From Phialocephala subalpina (lineage: Eukaryota > Ascomycota > Leotiomycetes > Helotiales > Mollisiaceae): a stretch of DNA of 64,000 nucleotides. The notes under the pieces are model-generated. The model did no database searches. It was not told the DNA's origin and saw only the letters and a list, made by a program, of their open reading frames with translations. Every line of letters begins with the position of its first letter. Position 1 is the first letter of the stretch. Where the stretch lies: the NCBI GenBank assembly GCA_900073065.1, contig FJOG01000020.1, positions 4,144-68,143 on the forward strand, in the 5' to 3' direction. Positions 32,993-43,069 of this stretch are shown here, piece after piece. The position numbers and the translations under genes were made by a program.

Positions 32993-35083
32993 TCACACCA
33001 TCTCAAGCCTTTCCTTCTTTTTTCGTCGTTCCTTTCGGTCAACCCACCAATATACTCCGTACCAGGAGATGAATACGATGAAGGTAAGTGGTATTGTTAT
33101 TTCCATATATAGTTGCAGAGCAGCAACTTGAAAATCTTCTTGGGACTTATTAGAGCTATCTCTTTGAAACTTGACGATGTCCGTGCTCATGATTGTCCGC
33201 ATATGTACGTCAGCACGGTCAACGACAACGTGATGATTGGAGAGCTCCTTCACATACCGAGATAAACGTTCCTGGGAGGAAGAACAAGGTAACCAGGGTT
33301 ATGATCTTCATCGAGACCGTTTCTTGATTCGTCTTTTGAGCAATAACATGCATATCTTTGGTCATTAATTCCATCTTTACAGTCGACTGTTGTGCTTTAG
33401 TTGCTAGCAGCTTGCTTGCCTCGGAATTTCGGTAGTCAAGTATCCCATAGAGCTACAAAGGTCAGCCAACACTATCAACAACAAACCTGAAAAACGAACC
33501 AAACTCTTCCTGTCGGCGAGCAGTCTCAGTAAGGTCCTACATCTCGCTTGCTGCATGCGCAGGTCATTCAGGATACTAGCTATCCGACTCCGAAAACGTG
33601 CTGTATCTGCTCTGCATTCTATAGAGAACTCATCTGGCCAGTGTTCAGACATTCTCACAGAGTGGTAATGAAGCTCCAATTCCGTGAGCACTGTGGTATT
33701 AGATTCAAGTATCAATAAAACCTCATTGGCTTTGTCTTCCAAGTATTGCACTTTCTGTAGATCGCTGAACGTGAAATTTCCGGCGTCTATCGGACCTTCT
33801 TCTCCAGGCGCAAACATCGTAATTGTGGGTCTCATGCGTCCTGCTGAGCGTGGAGGTGGTCCAGATGGTAGCTCAGGTGGAGTCATAGGTCTTGGCTTTT
33901 CGAGGATATCGAAGCTGCCAAAGTCTCTCTTTTCGGAATTTGAGCTTGTGGCTGTGCTCCAGGTGAGAGATTTCATCGGCGTTTCCATTTTAGGGCTACT
34001 GGGACTGTCTAGCTTTACTTCTAGAGTCCGTCGCGTCTTGTTCTGCAAAGCTGCTTCGAGGAAGCTAATATACCATCTCCAATCTTCGCTGCACCAGTCA
34101 CATATGACTAAGTGCAATGCTAGAGAAGAGGCGAACGCTCTCGCTGGTGTGTCGAAGTCGTTCACATTACGGAAGCTCTGGGATTCCGTTATCGCCTCCA
34201 TTCGACTTTTGAGGAGTTTGTTTCCTTTCACAATCATCCATGTCGCTGCACCTGTTTCGACGTCCAAGGAATGATAGACCGCAGCCTGCCGGATCGACCA
34301 GGGCCAGTTCTCTTGGCCATCTGATTGTTCAACCGATTTCAAACTATATGACATCCGTATTTCTCTACCGGAACGTCCTATTCTCTCGATCTCGAGGCCT
34401 TTGTGGAGAGGGTCCATCCGACTTTCTTGGCGAAACCCGCCGAAGTGAAAGTCTCGCGCATACTCTTGTCTTCCGAATGGGAAGACAAAGTCAAGAAATG
34501 AAGGCATTACTTGATGATATGTTAAGGCATATGTAAACATGCACCGACCAGTGTTTAACCACTCTCTTGAATTTGGAGCATGTATGAAACTGTTTCGATG
34601 AGAGTGTCAGTCTTTGACATCACCAAGTTCTCGCTGCCCACCGAGTCATCTCGAAAGAACCTACAAAAACCTGCATTTTGGATCGGGCCGCTCGAGGAAA
34701 TTTCCTCCCGAAAGGTGCTTCTTCAGACCATCTAAGCTTCGCAAACAAGCTCCATGGAATCCTACAATCGGATTAACCCCACTCGTATCAGAAACTGAAC
34801 GCTATGTCGGAATTTTTGTACTCATCGATTCATCATCATATTCCCATACATCTAGAATTGAAAGATTCTGCTTGCAGAAGAGCACGCTTTCCCGCTCATT
34901 CAGTCTCGTAAAATACGCGTTCAAATTATGTTCGTAAGTATCGTGATACACGAGGTTTCTGGGGAACAATGCAGCCTCCCCACAAGATTTCGCAAACCAT
35001 GCTTTGTCCTGCAAACTGGACATATTGGGTCCAAATAGCGACAGATATTTTTGTAGAATGTTCTGTGATACGAGTTTAAGCAC
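32993..35083 (-). pseudogene. CorA-like membrane signalling protein, disrupted
   Basis: Minus-strand coding pieces form the fungal CorA-like layout. An N-terminal block (35083-34802) reads into an in-frame TAG at 34802-34804 and resumes in the same frame (GLKKHLSGG... DPKCRF). An intron (GTAGGT...AACAG, about 34594-34695) joins to FIHAPNSREW and the main exon (33500-34540, with FTYALTYHQVMPSFLDFVF). A 47-nt intron leads to 33258-33452 (LLYGILDYRN, ending FFLPGTFIS). The last exon (STDIVKFQ, two hydrophobic helices, WWVDRKERR) should begin at 33196, but the expected acceptor reads GCGG instead of GCAG. The N-terminus also lacks a usable ATG: an in-frame TGA lies seven codons upstream of 35083. 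A shorter functional product from an internal start and a downstream acceptor (near 33167, AAG|TTT) is possible but would lose conserved residues. The peptide PPELPSGPPP lies at 33851-33880. Confidence 0.7.
33851..33880 (-). other. Shared peptide PPELPSGPPP, CorA-like copy
   Basis: Ten residues identical to those in the neighbouring kinase-vWA protein, here between the N-terminal domain and the C-terminal helical/transmembrane region. Confidence 0.9.
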
Positions 35084-36480
35084 GGGTGGATTGTATCTTC
35101 ACTGCGATGAGGAAAATCGGATTGAAAGCTTTAAAAACAACAGTCAACACAGCCCCAAATGAGCCTCAGACAAGTGTCACCCTTGCTGCAGCCCCTGTCA
35201 CATACAGTACGCGCACCCTGCCATCCCCCCGACCAAACAAAACCCCGATTTTTGCCCTGCTGCTTGATCACCCGCTTCATCGCCTTCCCGCCCGAACGAT
35301 TATTGCTGGTTCGTAGCTGGCTTTCGTGCGCTCAGCAGGCTCTGTTTCTCTGCCTGTCATCGGATCAGAATGCTACACCTCCACAATCAACCCTACACTT
35401 ACCTCCTCCAGTGGCCTCGGAATCCAAAACGCATAATCGTCGTTCATCAGCTGCGACCCTACTGTTAGACCAAAGTTCAACACAACACCCAGTCGAGCAA
35501 GGGATCATTACCGTGATTTGGAAGTCATAATTTCCAAAGATTGGAACCAAAAAGTCCCGTATGATGGTTTGGTCCAGTCGGTATGCCGTGAAATACTCCC
35601 AAACCCACGGCATTGCTCTTTCTGTCCAGTTTAAACAATGTATTCTGCGAGTGGTATGCGCCTGTCAAGTCAATTGACCGGTGAGACACAGGAAGCGTCG
35701 ATTCGCCCAGAGAGTAGATAGGCTTGGCCAAGTCAGTATTCGTAATACTTCAGCACTGCTATGCTGCCGTCAGGAGGCGAGAGCGCTCTGCATTTAATAC
35801 CCGTGGGCGTTCCGCGAGGCTCCAGGCTTCCACGAGGCGACCAGCCCCCCAGAACGAGGCATCTTGATACTGCAGCCGGGCGTTAGTCGGTGAGCATCAT
35901 ACCACGAATGATATCAACTGGTAACGAGGCATATCTCATGTCGCACACGCAGATGTCTGAGCAAGAGATAAGAGCAAATTTGAGTTTGTAAGAGTCACGT
36001 GATGCGTAGAATATATGCTGGAAATGTGTGGAAGTTAGTTATTTCTCTCTTCTCATTCCATATTCAATACCAAGGCAAATTGAGGATCGAAAATCCCATT
36101 GTCAGCCGTATGTATCGTTACTTCGGGCTTAAGCTACACGTTTACCAACTATTCATTATCACGTGGGACTTGATATTCCTAACACCTTCCAATGAAGATC
36201 ATGCACTGTACCTAAGTGGCAAATAGCTCCATCATTCTCATCGACTTAAGTATTGCATGCGCTTCGATTGTTGTGCTGGCCAAAGTCACACTAATCCTTC
36301 TAAGCGAGTAACCTCCTTTTCAAGGTTATGAGGGGCTCACAAGCGAGCATTGAAGATGCAAATACAAACCCTTACAAAGTTGTGCTATGATAAAATTTAC
36401 TTTCTACTCCATAAAATCATCCAGCTGAGCCCGCAAGAATGTCCGGGATCTCTTTCTGATTGATTGACAGTCAGCGCTGC
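35084..36480. other. Intergenic, possible decayed coding sequence
   Basis: About 1.4 kb. Minus-strand open frames at 35365-35613 and 35525-35731 overlap and have no recognisable domain. A run of CCCCxACCAAACAAAAC near 35225 is low complexity. Nothing can be supported. Confidence 0.45.
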
Positions 36481-37375
36481 TCGTCTCAGCGAGGATCCGA
36501 TGTGACAGTTGGTGTACTTGAGGATGGCAAGAACAAGACCGTCGACCCGAATATCTTAGTTCTTGGGCGTGTGTTTCCTCACCCCATTTTGTCATCATCA
36601 CATGCTAACTGGACAGTTGCATTCAACCTCTCAGGACATCCCGAGTACGATTTGATGTTCTCCACTGCTCCGCAGGTATTGTTCCCATATTCGTTAACCT
36701 GATCTACAAACAGTATTAGCAAGGCTCGAGCAATCACCGAACTAGACTAGAAATATCTCAGTAGTTGCTCAATATTCATGCCACGTGGGAAGGCCTTGGA
36801 GGCTGCACTGCGATGAATGGAATGGTATAGGTCTACCCATCTCACAAGATATAGACAATTAGAGTCAGCTCGGCAATCATAGATAGTCCTTCGACGATCT
36901 CGCACCTTTTTTGAAAACGTCCGAGAGATTGAATGCACTATTTCGACAGATTGGAAAGTCCTACGAAACGGAAGATAGCATCGACCACGAACCGCACAAG
37001 GATCATGGCCTCATCGCTACTTCCTTTCCAGTCAAAAAATGCGCAGGTACTGATGCCTGGGTCTAGATTTGGGATAACCTGGGGCTCAAAATGCCCGAAG
37101 ACCCGCAGTCTGGAAGTGGACTTGGTAGCGTCACGTAGGCCCGGGCAATTTAAAGCCCGAAAATATGCTGATGAACGCAGGAACCTCCAGATCGTAGACA
37201 CCGTATCTTCGACGAGAAGCTATGCAGCTAACGCCTACCTTGCGCCTAACGCCGGTTGTCGCAATCTCACTGTTCTTACGGAAGCTCAAGTGAACAAGAT
37301 TGTACTCTCTTCAAAAGATCGTTCCCTTCAAGCAACAGGAGTGAGCTGCATGTCGAAAGGTAGTACAGAGTAGGA
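36481..37375 (+). pseudogene. GMC oxidoreductase relic
   Basis: Three scattered pieces are recognisable on the + strand. An N-terminal FAD-domain part is at 36484-36680 (DVTVGVLEDGKNKTVDPNI, with the later LSGHPEYDL and FSTAPQ). A middle part at about 37072-37137 reads LGLKMPEDPQSGSGLGSVT and then hits a stop. A third part at 37195-37375, in another frame, reads STRSYAANAYLAPNAG and LTVLTEAQVNKIVLSSKD. The order matches glucose-methanol-choline oxidoreductases, but the glycine-rich FAD loop, most of the middle and the C-terminal catalytic His region are missing. This is clearly non-functional. Confidence 0.75.
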
Positions 37376-37883
37376 GTCAGCTGTCCAAATTCCATGAGAA
37401 GCTGCCTGTAGTCTCCCAGTAACAGGATAGGCTTGTTCACCACTGTACAATGAAAACGGAGATATATTAAAGCCGTTCAGAAAGATTTGAAACTCTGGAA
37501 CAGGTATAATAAGACGTTCGCGACAGTCTCAGACTGGAATAGAGATTTCAAAATGACTGAGCCATATCGTGACCACGGTAACTTGTCTTGGGATTTGTGA
37601 TGCCTTTTGTATCACCCAACGCGTTGGCGATGTGGAGAAAACAGCATCATAGCACAAGCAAAGTATACCGTTGTGAGAGCAACCTAGAACTAGGTATGGT
37701 ATCTGGTGAGAGTAAACAGTAGAACAGAGTGACTTTCATAGTAAGAATTTTTATCAATGACATATTTCGTCATAATTGTTGGGAATTTATATAAAAAAAA
37801 GAACAAAGGAAATTAATTGTTTTTCCAAGTCTTCTTCTAAGTCGAGGGGAACATTTGTGTGTGGGACTGTGGGGTGGGTTGCT
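37376..37883. other. Intergenic
   Basis: About 500 bp between the GMC relic and the 3' end of the HEFTH-motif gene. No gene is recognised. Confidence 0.5.
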
Positions 37884-40838
37884 TCAGGGCTTGCCTTTCT
37901 TGGCCTTCTTGCTTTGCCTATCATCTCCAGGAGCTCCTTTCCGTTTCTTTCCTTGCGCTGGAGGATTGTCAATTACTTGAGGCCAACCGTTTTTTAACTT
38001 TCTAACAATTCCGGGCGGGCCGAGACTTTATAAGTTAGTACTTGTATGTAGACGTGACGGGTATGTGCTTACGCCCATCTGTAGTTGTTGTTCTCGAACT
38101 CGCAGATACAGTCACGGAACAGTGCCACTGTAAATGGATTGGCCTGTGCATTCATCAAACCATCTTCCTTGACTATTCGTTTGAAGGCTTCGTTTGAAAA
38201 TTTCCTGAGAGCTTGATACCCTGCATGTTAGCATTTCCTATACGAAAAGATGATAAGATATCGAGGAAACGACGTGCGCGGACACAGAGATCAAGCGTAT
38301 ATGAAGGTTACAGATCCACTCACCTTCCATATCGAAATCGTAAAGACCAGATTCGTGAAAGTAACAGAAATCTTGTAAAGGATCCATGACTCTAGCTGTG
38401 CATCTTTCAAACCAGTCGAGACTAAACTTGGTTGGTTTCGTATACGGTGGCCTCTCTATTGGAGGAGGAATGGGAAGGTTGGTAGTTGTGTCGACACCTT
38501 CCCAGCCATCTGGTAGAAATGTTACCATAGCTTGCGTTGGCATCGGCGGTTTATCGTAAACCTTGGATGTCCTAGGTTGCTACAAATTAGCGATAGTCTC
38601 TTCTCAAGTAATGCGGAATAGTGGCATACCTAATCATCGTATTTGCCCCATTCACATCTACGAGGAAAACTCGAAACTGCTGGTATGAAATATCTCTCAG
38701 ACCACAGCTGAGAACGTGGTCGTATAACATATGGGCTCCCATGTTAAAATGCAGGGTATCCATCGCAAGTATGCGACGATATCGACGCAAGAAATCCTTG
38801 ATCTCATCAAATTTTGCAACGGAAAGAGCCTTTTTCGCACTCTGAACGTTCGAATCAACACCCAACCCGGCTGGAGGTGCTGGAGGCGTTTGCTGAAGCC
38901 CACTCATTGCGTCGAGAATCCTTCTCACTTCGCGTCGCCGACGGTTCTCTATCCCGATGGCGGTCACTAGATCTGCAGGTGAATTCGTGTCAAGCATATC
39001 ATCGTCTGATATATCCTTGCCTCCTGGATTATTGTCCACTATATCATCGTCATGCATTGTACTCGGACGTGCTGGCACGGAGGGGTGTTCACCCTTGAAT
39101 TTGACTCCCAGAACCTTTGGACCTAAATGTAGACCTGTAACACTATTTCTATGACCTTGTTAACATGAAAATGTCTCGCATGGATCCAAGCAGCTTACTT
39201 CAGCAGGTAATAATTCCAAAATCCAGGTTCGTGAAGGTCAAAGAAGTATGGAAGGGGAACAGGATAGAAAGTTGGTTCTGTCCAATCTGATGGTGGTTCT
39301 GTCCCTAAAATTGGACTTTCTTCTAGCTTGACTAGAGCTTCAGTCAAGTCTTTATACATGTGCACTCTGAAGAGCGATATTGTCAGCTCATATGAACATT
39401 GGCTGGGTCATGGGACCTACTGGAATAGACCCGCAAGTGGTAGGCCTCTCGTACTGTGTTTACCTGGTTGATTGAATTCGAACCTACTTGTTAGTCCTCC
39501 AAATAACTATACGCTCCAAAATCAGCACCTGTATTACTCCTCGAGGGTGATGAAATTACCGTCGTTTCCATTGCGAATCCCCTGAGCGAGTGAGAACACT
39601 TCCATTACGGTAGAGGGCTGTCAACCCACAGTTCAGTCCATATATCATTGCCAAGATAAGGCTCGTTAGTTGATAGAGCAAGTCCCGGTTGTTTTGATAA
39701 TAGTCCTTCTTTACCTTTTCGTGCCATATAGCATGCTGCCATAGAATAGATTATTAGAAAGAGAGTTACACAGGAGAGGGATACCGGAATAGCATGTACA
39801 TGCGGATTATACTTACTGTGAACTCGTGTAAGAGTGTGCTAGCTATTCGAAAATGACATAGCATCCTTTCAGAGATAGTGATCCTTTTATCTAGCAACGG
39901 TGCGAGTAATTCGTAACCGAACCAGACAATCGTATCTCCGAACAGCTGAGATGCGGTTTCTCCTTGCACGAGGTGGTCCCTCTCGAGCCCAGTATAGGGA
40001 TCTGTATGCTCGCTTACCAAATGGAACTCTACCTTGCAAGCGATACCATTGAGAGTCGTCTTCGCCCTCCGTATCTCGCTAGGATTATTAATAATTTCCG
40101 CGCATCGTGGTATAAGCCGGTATTGATCTTCTTGAGCGCCAATAGGTAGATCTTGGACAGGTATCCGTCTGTATTCGCCAAATAACAGAGTATCCCACCT
40201 TGAAGAGTAAGCAACAGTCCACCTACATTGAGCTAAGGGCGATTTACCATGGCCATAGCTGTGCATGTAGCAGTGTTTGGCTTGCTAGTCGAACTCCGGG
40301 TTCTAGCGCGTCCCACACAATCGCGTTATCGACCTAATAATTAGCGTATTTCCAACTCAGTATATGAAGTGATGGGAGAGCATACATGCCAGTATCCACT
40401 TCGGCCATTGCCCAGAGGAAACAAAGCCTGATGGTTCATGAGTGATTGCTGCCACCTGTCCTTCGCAAAAGCAGGGTGAAAAGGCAGTCGAGAATGAGGA
40501 GATAGTGGGTTATCAGGATGTTCGTAGTAAGGCGCTAATGAATCGAGAGACCTCAATTCGGCTGCAGTAAAACCTGATACACATTGCTATTAGTAAAAAC
40601 AGATATCTTGCCCGTGACGGCAAGCTAACATTTCCTCACCTCGAAATCGTACACGCTGGAAACTCTCCAACCTATCGTGAGTTTGCTTTTGTGCTTTTGT
40701 GGCATTTTCGGCTAAATATGTAGGTGTCAACCCGCTTTTGCGCTCAGTCCTGGTTGTAACGACTGGATTGTCGTGCACACGATAATGGTAGACCTCCCTC
40801 AGTGGAGTTACCACTGCCCTGGCCCGCTTCGGCGGCAT
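37884..40838 (-). CDS. Uncharacterised multi-exon protein with HEFTH (HExxH) motif
   Basis: Read on the minus strand from MPPKRARAVVTPLREV at 40838. Well-supported exons are 40640-40838, 40386-40573, 40248-40333 and 39817-40198, which close in frame at residue 285. An exon at 39735 then starts HAIWHEK, so intron 4 (39737-39816) separates LLHEFT from H and splicing creates the zincin-type motif HEFTH (His282, Glu283, His286). Exons between 39.72 and 39.3 kb are uncertain; EPYLGNDIWTEL-like sequence is readable there. Later exons give EPGFWNYYLLK, a segment to MIR at about 38637, then TSKVYDKPPMPTQ, and finally a basic C-terminal tail ending GKKRKGAP... KKAKKGKP, stop at 37884. At least ten exons and roughly 700-800 residues are implied. 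HExxH followed by a helix suggests a metallopeptidase-like fold, which is inference. The basic tail suggests nuclear or nucleic-acid association. A decayed tandem copy lies upstream. Confidence 0.7.
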
Positions 40839-41540
40839 TTTGACTGATCGAGAAATGTTCCTGAAATTTCCGGCACATCAACTCGACAACTGGGAGCAAA
40901 GTCTACCTGCCCAAATCCAGACTTCTTTGTGCGGGAATTCTGGTTGAATGAGAAACAAAGAGGGCCATTGGTTCTCCGGTTACTTTGTCAATCGCATGCG
41001 GACTTACTCTTTGCCTCCCAAACAACAATGCATCTCGCGCATTTCATTGTGAGTCGAGTAGCAGTCAATGTTGTTGTCATTGTTTCTAAGCACGTGACAA
41101 TGTACCCCTCGATTACCCCGCGATTGCCTTCGAAGGAAGCTTGCGAACTTGGGGGCAGGAAGAGGTCTGAGCGGAAGGGAGGAGAGCATATAAGGGGCCT
41201 CTGGCCCCTCATCCTCTCTCTTCAGCTCTCATCACTTTCACACTCACGACTTCTTCAGCTTTTCTCAGATATTGATTGAATCACCACTTGACTTCTCACC
41301 ACGAACGCGCAAGGTACGTTTGCTGCGAATGAAGTGTGATAGCAAAGAAGACGGATATTAGTCGAATATGGTCAAGAGCTGGGACATTGAGAGCCAAAGA
41401 GACCCACTTCAGAAATCGAGAAATTAAAATTTCAGAGGAAAAGAAAACCAGGTCCATAGACAGCGCACAAGCGAACAATGCATCAAAAAGAAGAATCAAG
41501 GTTAGGGAATAAGAATAGCTAGGAAGTGACAGACCATCCT
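40839..41540. other. Intergenic containing promoter-like sequence on the + strand
   Basis: Presumed promoter of the HEFTH gene on the left. On the right is a plus-strand promoter-like module without a following gene (separate entry). No open frame is supported. Confidence 0.5.
41188..41320 (+). promoter_or_regulatory. Orphan plus-strand promoter-like module
   Basis: A TATA-like element (CATATAAGG, 41187-41195) runs into a perfect inverted repeat GGGGCC-TCT-GGCCCC (41194-41208). A long C/T-rich tract (ctctctcttcagctctcatcactttcacac) follows, and then a splice-donor-like GTACGT at about 41313. This resembles a strong fungal core promoter with a leader intron, but the + strand downstream contains only the reverse of a pseudogene. 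It may drive a non-coding RNA or be the remains of a lost gene. Confidence 0.4.
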
Positions 41541-42802
41541 CGAGTCAAAGGAAATCCTTCTTCCTCTTCTTCACCTTAGGAACCTTCTAAACCTTCTTCT
41601 CGAGATCCAGCGCGTCACTCGTTCTTTTCTTGCTTGCCCTCAATTTTATTTCGTGCCATATCGCATGCTGTACGTAGATCAGCGTCCAAACATGTCTGGC
41701 TCTATGTTGCGCAGCTGACAGCATTTGCAGCAATGCCGGCATGGCTAGCTTCAGGTTGAATCAAAAGAGCTAGCAAATGCGCCCACCGTGCCCTCATGGA
41801 GAAGTGTAACAGCCACGCGAAAGTGACACAGCATTCTCTCAGCAACGGAAACCCTCTTGTCAACAAGAGGGCTAAGCAATTCGATGCTAAACCATGTAAT
41901 TGTTTGGCCTTCTTGCTGTGATTCCGTCTCTGCATTGACTGTACGACATCGCACAAGGCCTGTATCAGGACTTATGTACTCGCTTATGAGATGAAATTCG
42001 ATGTTCTTCGCTATTGGCTCGAACTCTTTCTAAATATCAATCTTATCGTTTCGGCGGGGAGGATCGACTTGATGGAAAGTGCGCTGTTTGAATTTAGCTG
42101 GGAATTGGTTGGAGGGTATTTTGGAGTATTTACCTGCGAGTAGAGTTTCCCGCCTGTCTGAATTAGTGACAGAGTCTGCCATGGGACATTTACCATGGCC
42201 AAGTGCGAGCATTGAGAAGTAGCTAACTAGCCAATTTGATACCCGGCTCAAGTAACTCCCAAATCGTATCTTGCCAGCCTAGCAGACATTATAAGTCAGT
42301 CCATATGCACACGCACAGGAGTGAAGCACCTCACATCCCAGAACCCATCTCTACCATTTCCAGAGGGAACAAAGCAACGTGTTTCGGAAGTGGTCGAGTC
42401 CATCTTGCACGGTCGAACACGGGACGTATATGGTTCAATTGCGGTAGATGGTTGCCGAATGGATCTTCGCCATGCTCGTAATATGGAGCGAGAGATTTCA
42501 GAGTTCGAAGCTCTGCCATGGTGGATCCTGAACGATAGAACGTCAGCAACCATGATTGCAGCGCTGGAGGCTTTACAGGACTTACCATGGAACCGACTGC
42601 TCTGATACTTTTCTAGGGTTTTCTGTTGTGTCTGAGTCAAACCTTGAGATTGATACACGGCCGTCAAGCCACTTCTCCGTTCATTCCTTGTTCGTAGGAT
42701 CTTGTCTTTGCTGCGATGGGAGTAGATCTCTGCCAGCTGTGTCAGCGGAGGCGGGCGAGCGTGAGATTTCGGGGATGCGGACAAAGTGACGAAGGTATAC
42801 AA
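41541..42802 (-). pseudogene. Decayed tandem copy of the HEFTH-motif gene
   Basis: It parallels the gene at 37884-40838, also on the minus strand. The N-terminus 42802 (RNERRSGLTAVYQSQ versus RTERKSGLTPTYLAE), then AELRTLKSLAPYYEHGEDP versus AELRSLDSLAPYYEHPDNP, then LSPLVDKRVSVAERMLCHFR versus LAPLLDKRITISERMLCHFR all correspond. Lesions are a one-base deletion at FPLGNG (near 42361), an in-frame TAG after KLAS (near 42228) and loss of everything between HAIWHE and the basic tail. The zinc motif survives as HEGTH across a long intron-like gap (41670-41808). The tail KVPKVKKRKKDFL follows a stop (TAG, 41587). Confidence 0.78.
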
Positions 42803-43069
42803 ACATCAATCAGGCATTCTGATTTCAGCAACGTAGCGAACCTTTGCCTCCCAAAGCTCGGTGCTCAAGAAAGTGAATAAAGAAATGTGATCTCGTGACC
42901 TCGATGCATTGTCACTGCATTCGGAACATGAGGCTTTGGAGAAGTCCCCGGAAGGCTCATTGTTCGGAACAAAGAACCAATTGTCGTTGTTGTCCCCAAT
43001 TGACGAGTAGGGTGTGAGCTTCAATCTTACGAATCTACGGTCCGACAATAATGACAACAGCACTTAACT
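42803..43069. other. Short divergent intergenic
   Basis: 270 bp between the pseudogene start (minus) and the tail-anchored kinase (plus). No gene supported. Confidence 0.5.

Noticed and set aside
34777..34804. Intron that would remove the TAG in the CorA-like gene
   Set aside because: The only GT...AG pair around it is about 27 nt, too short for splicing, and the frame is continuous on both sides.
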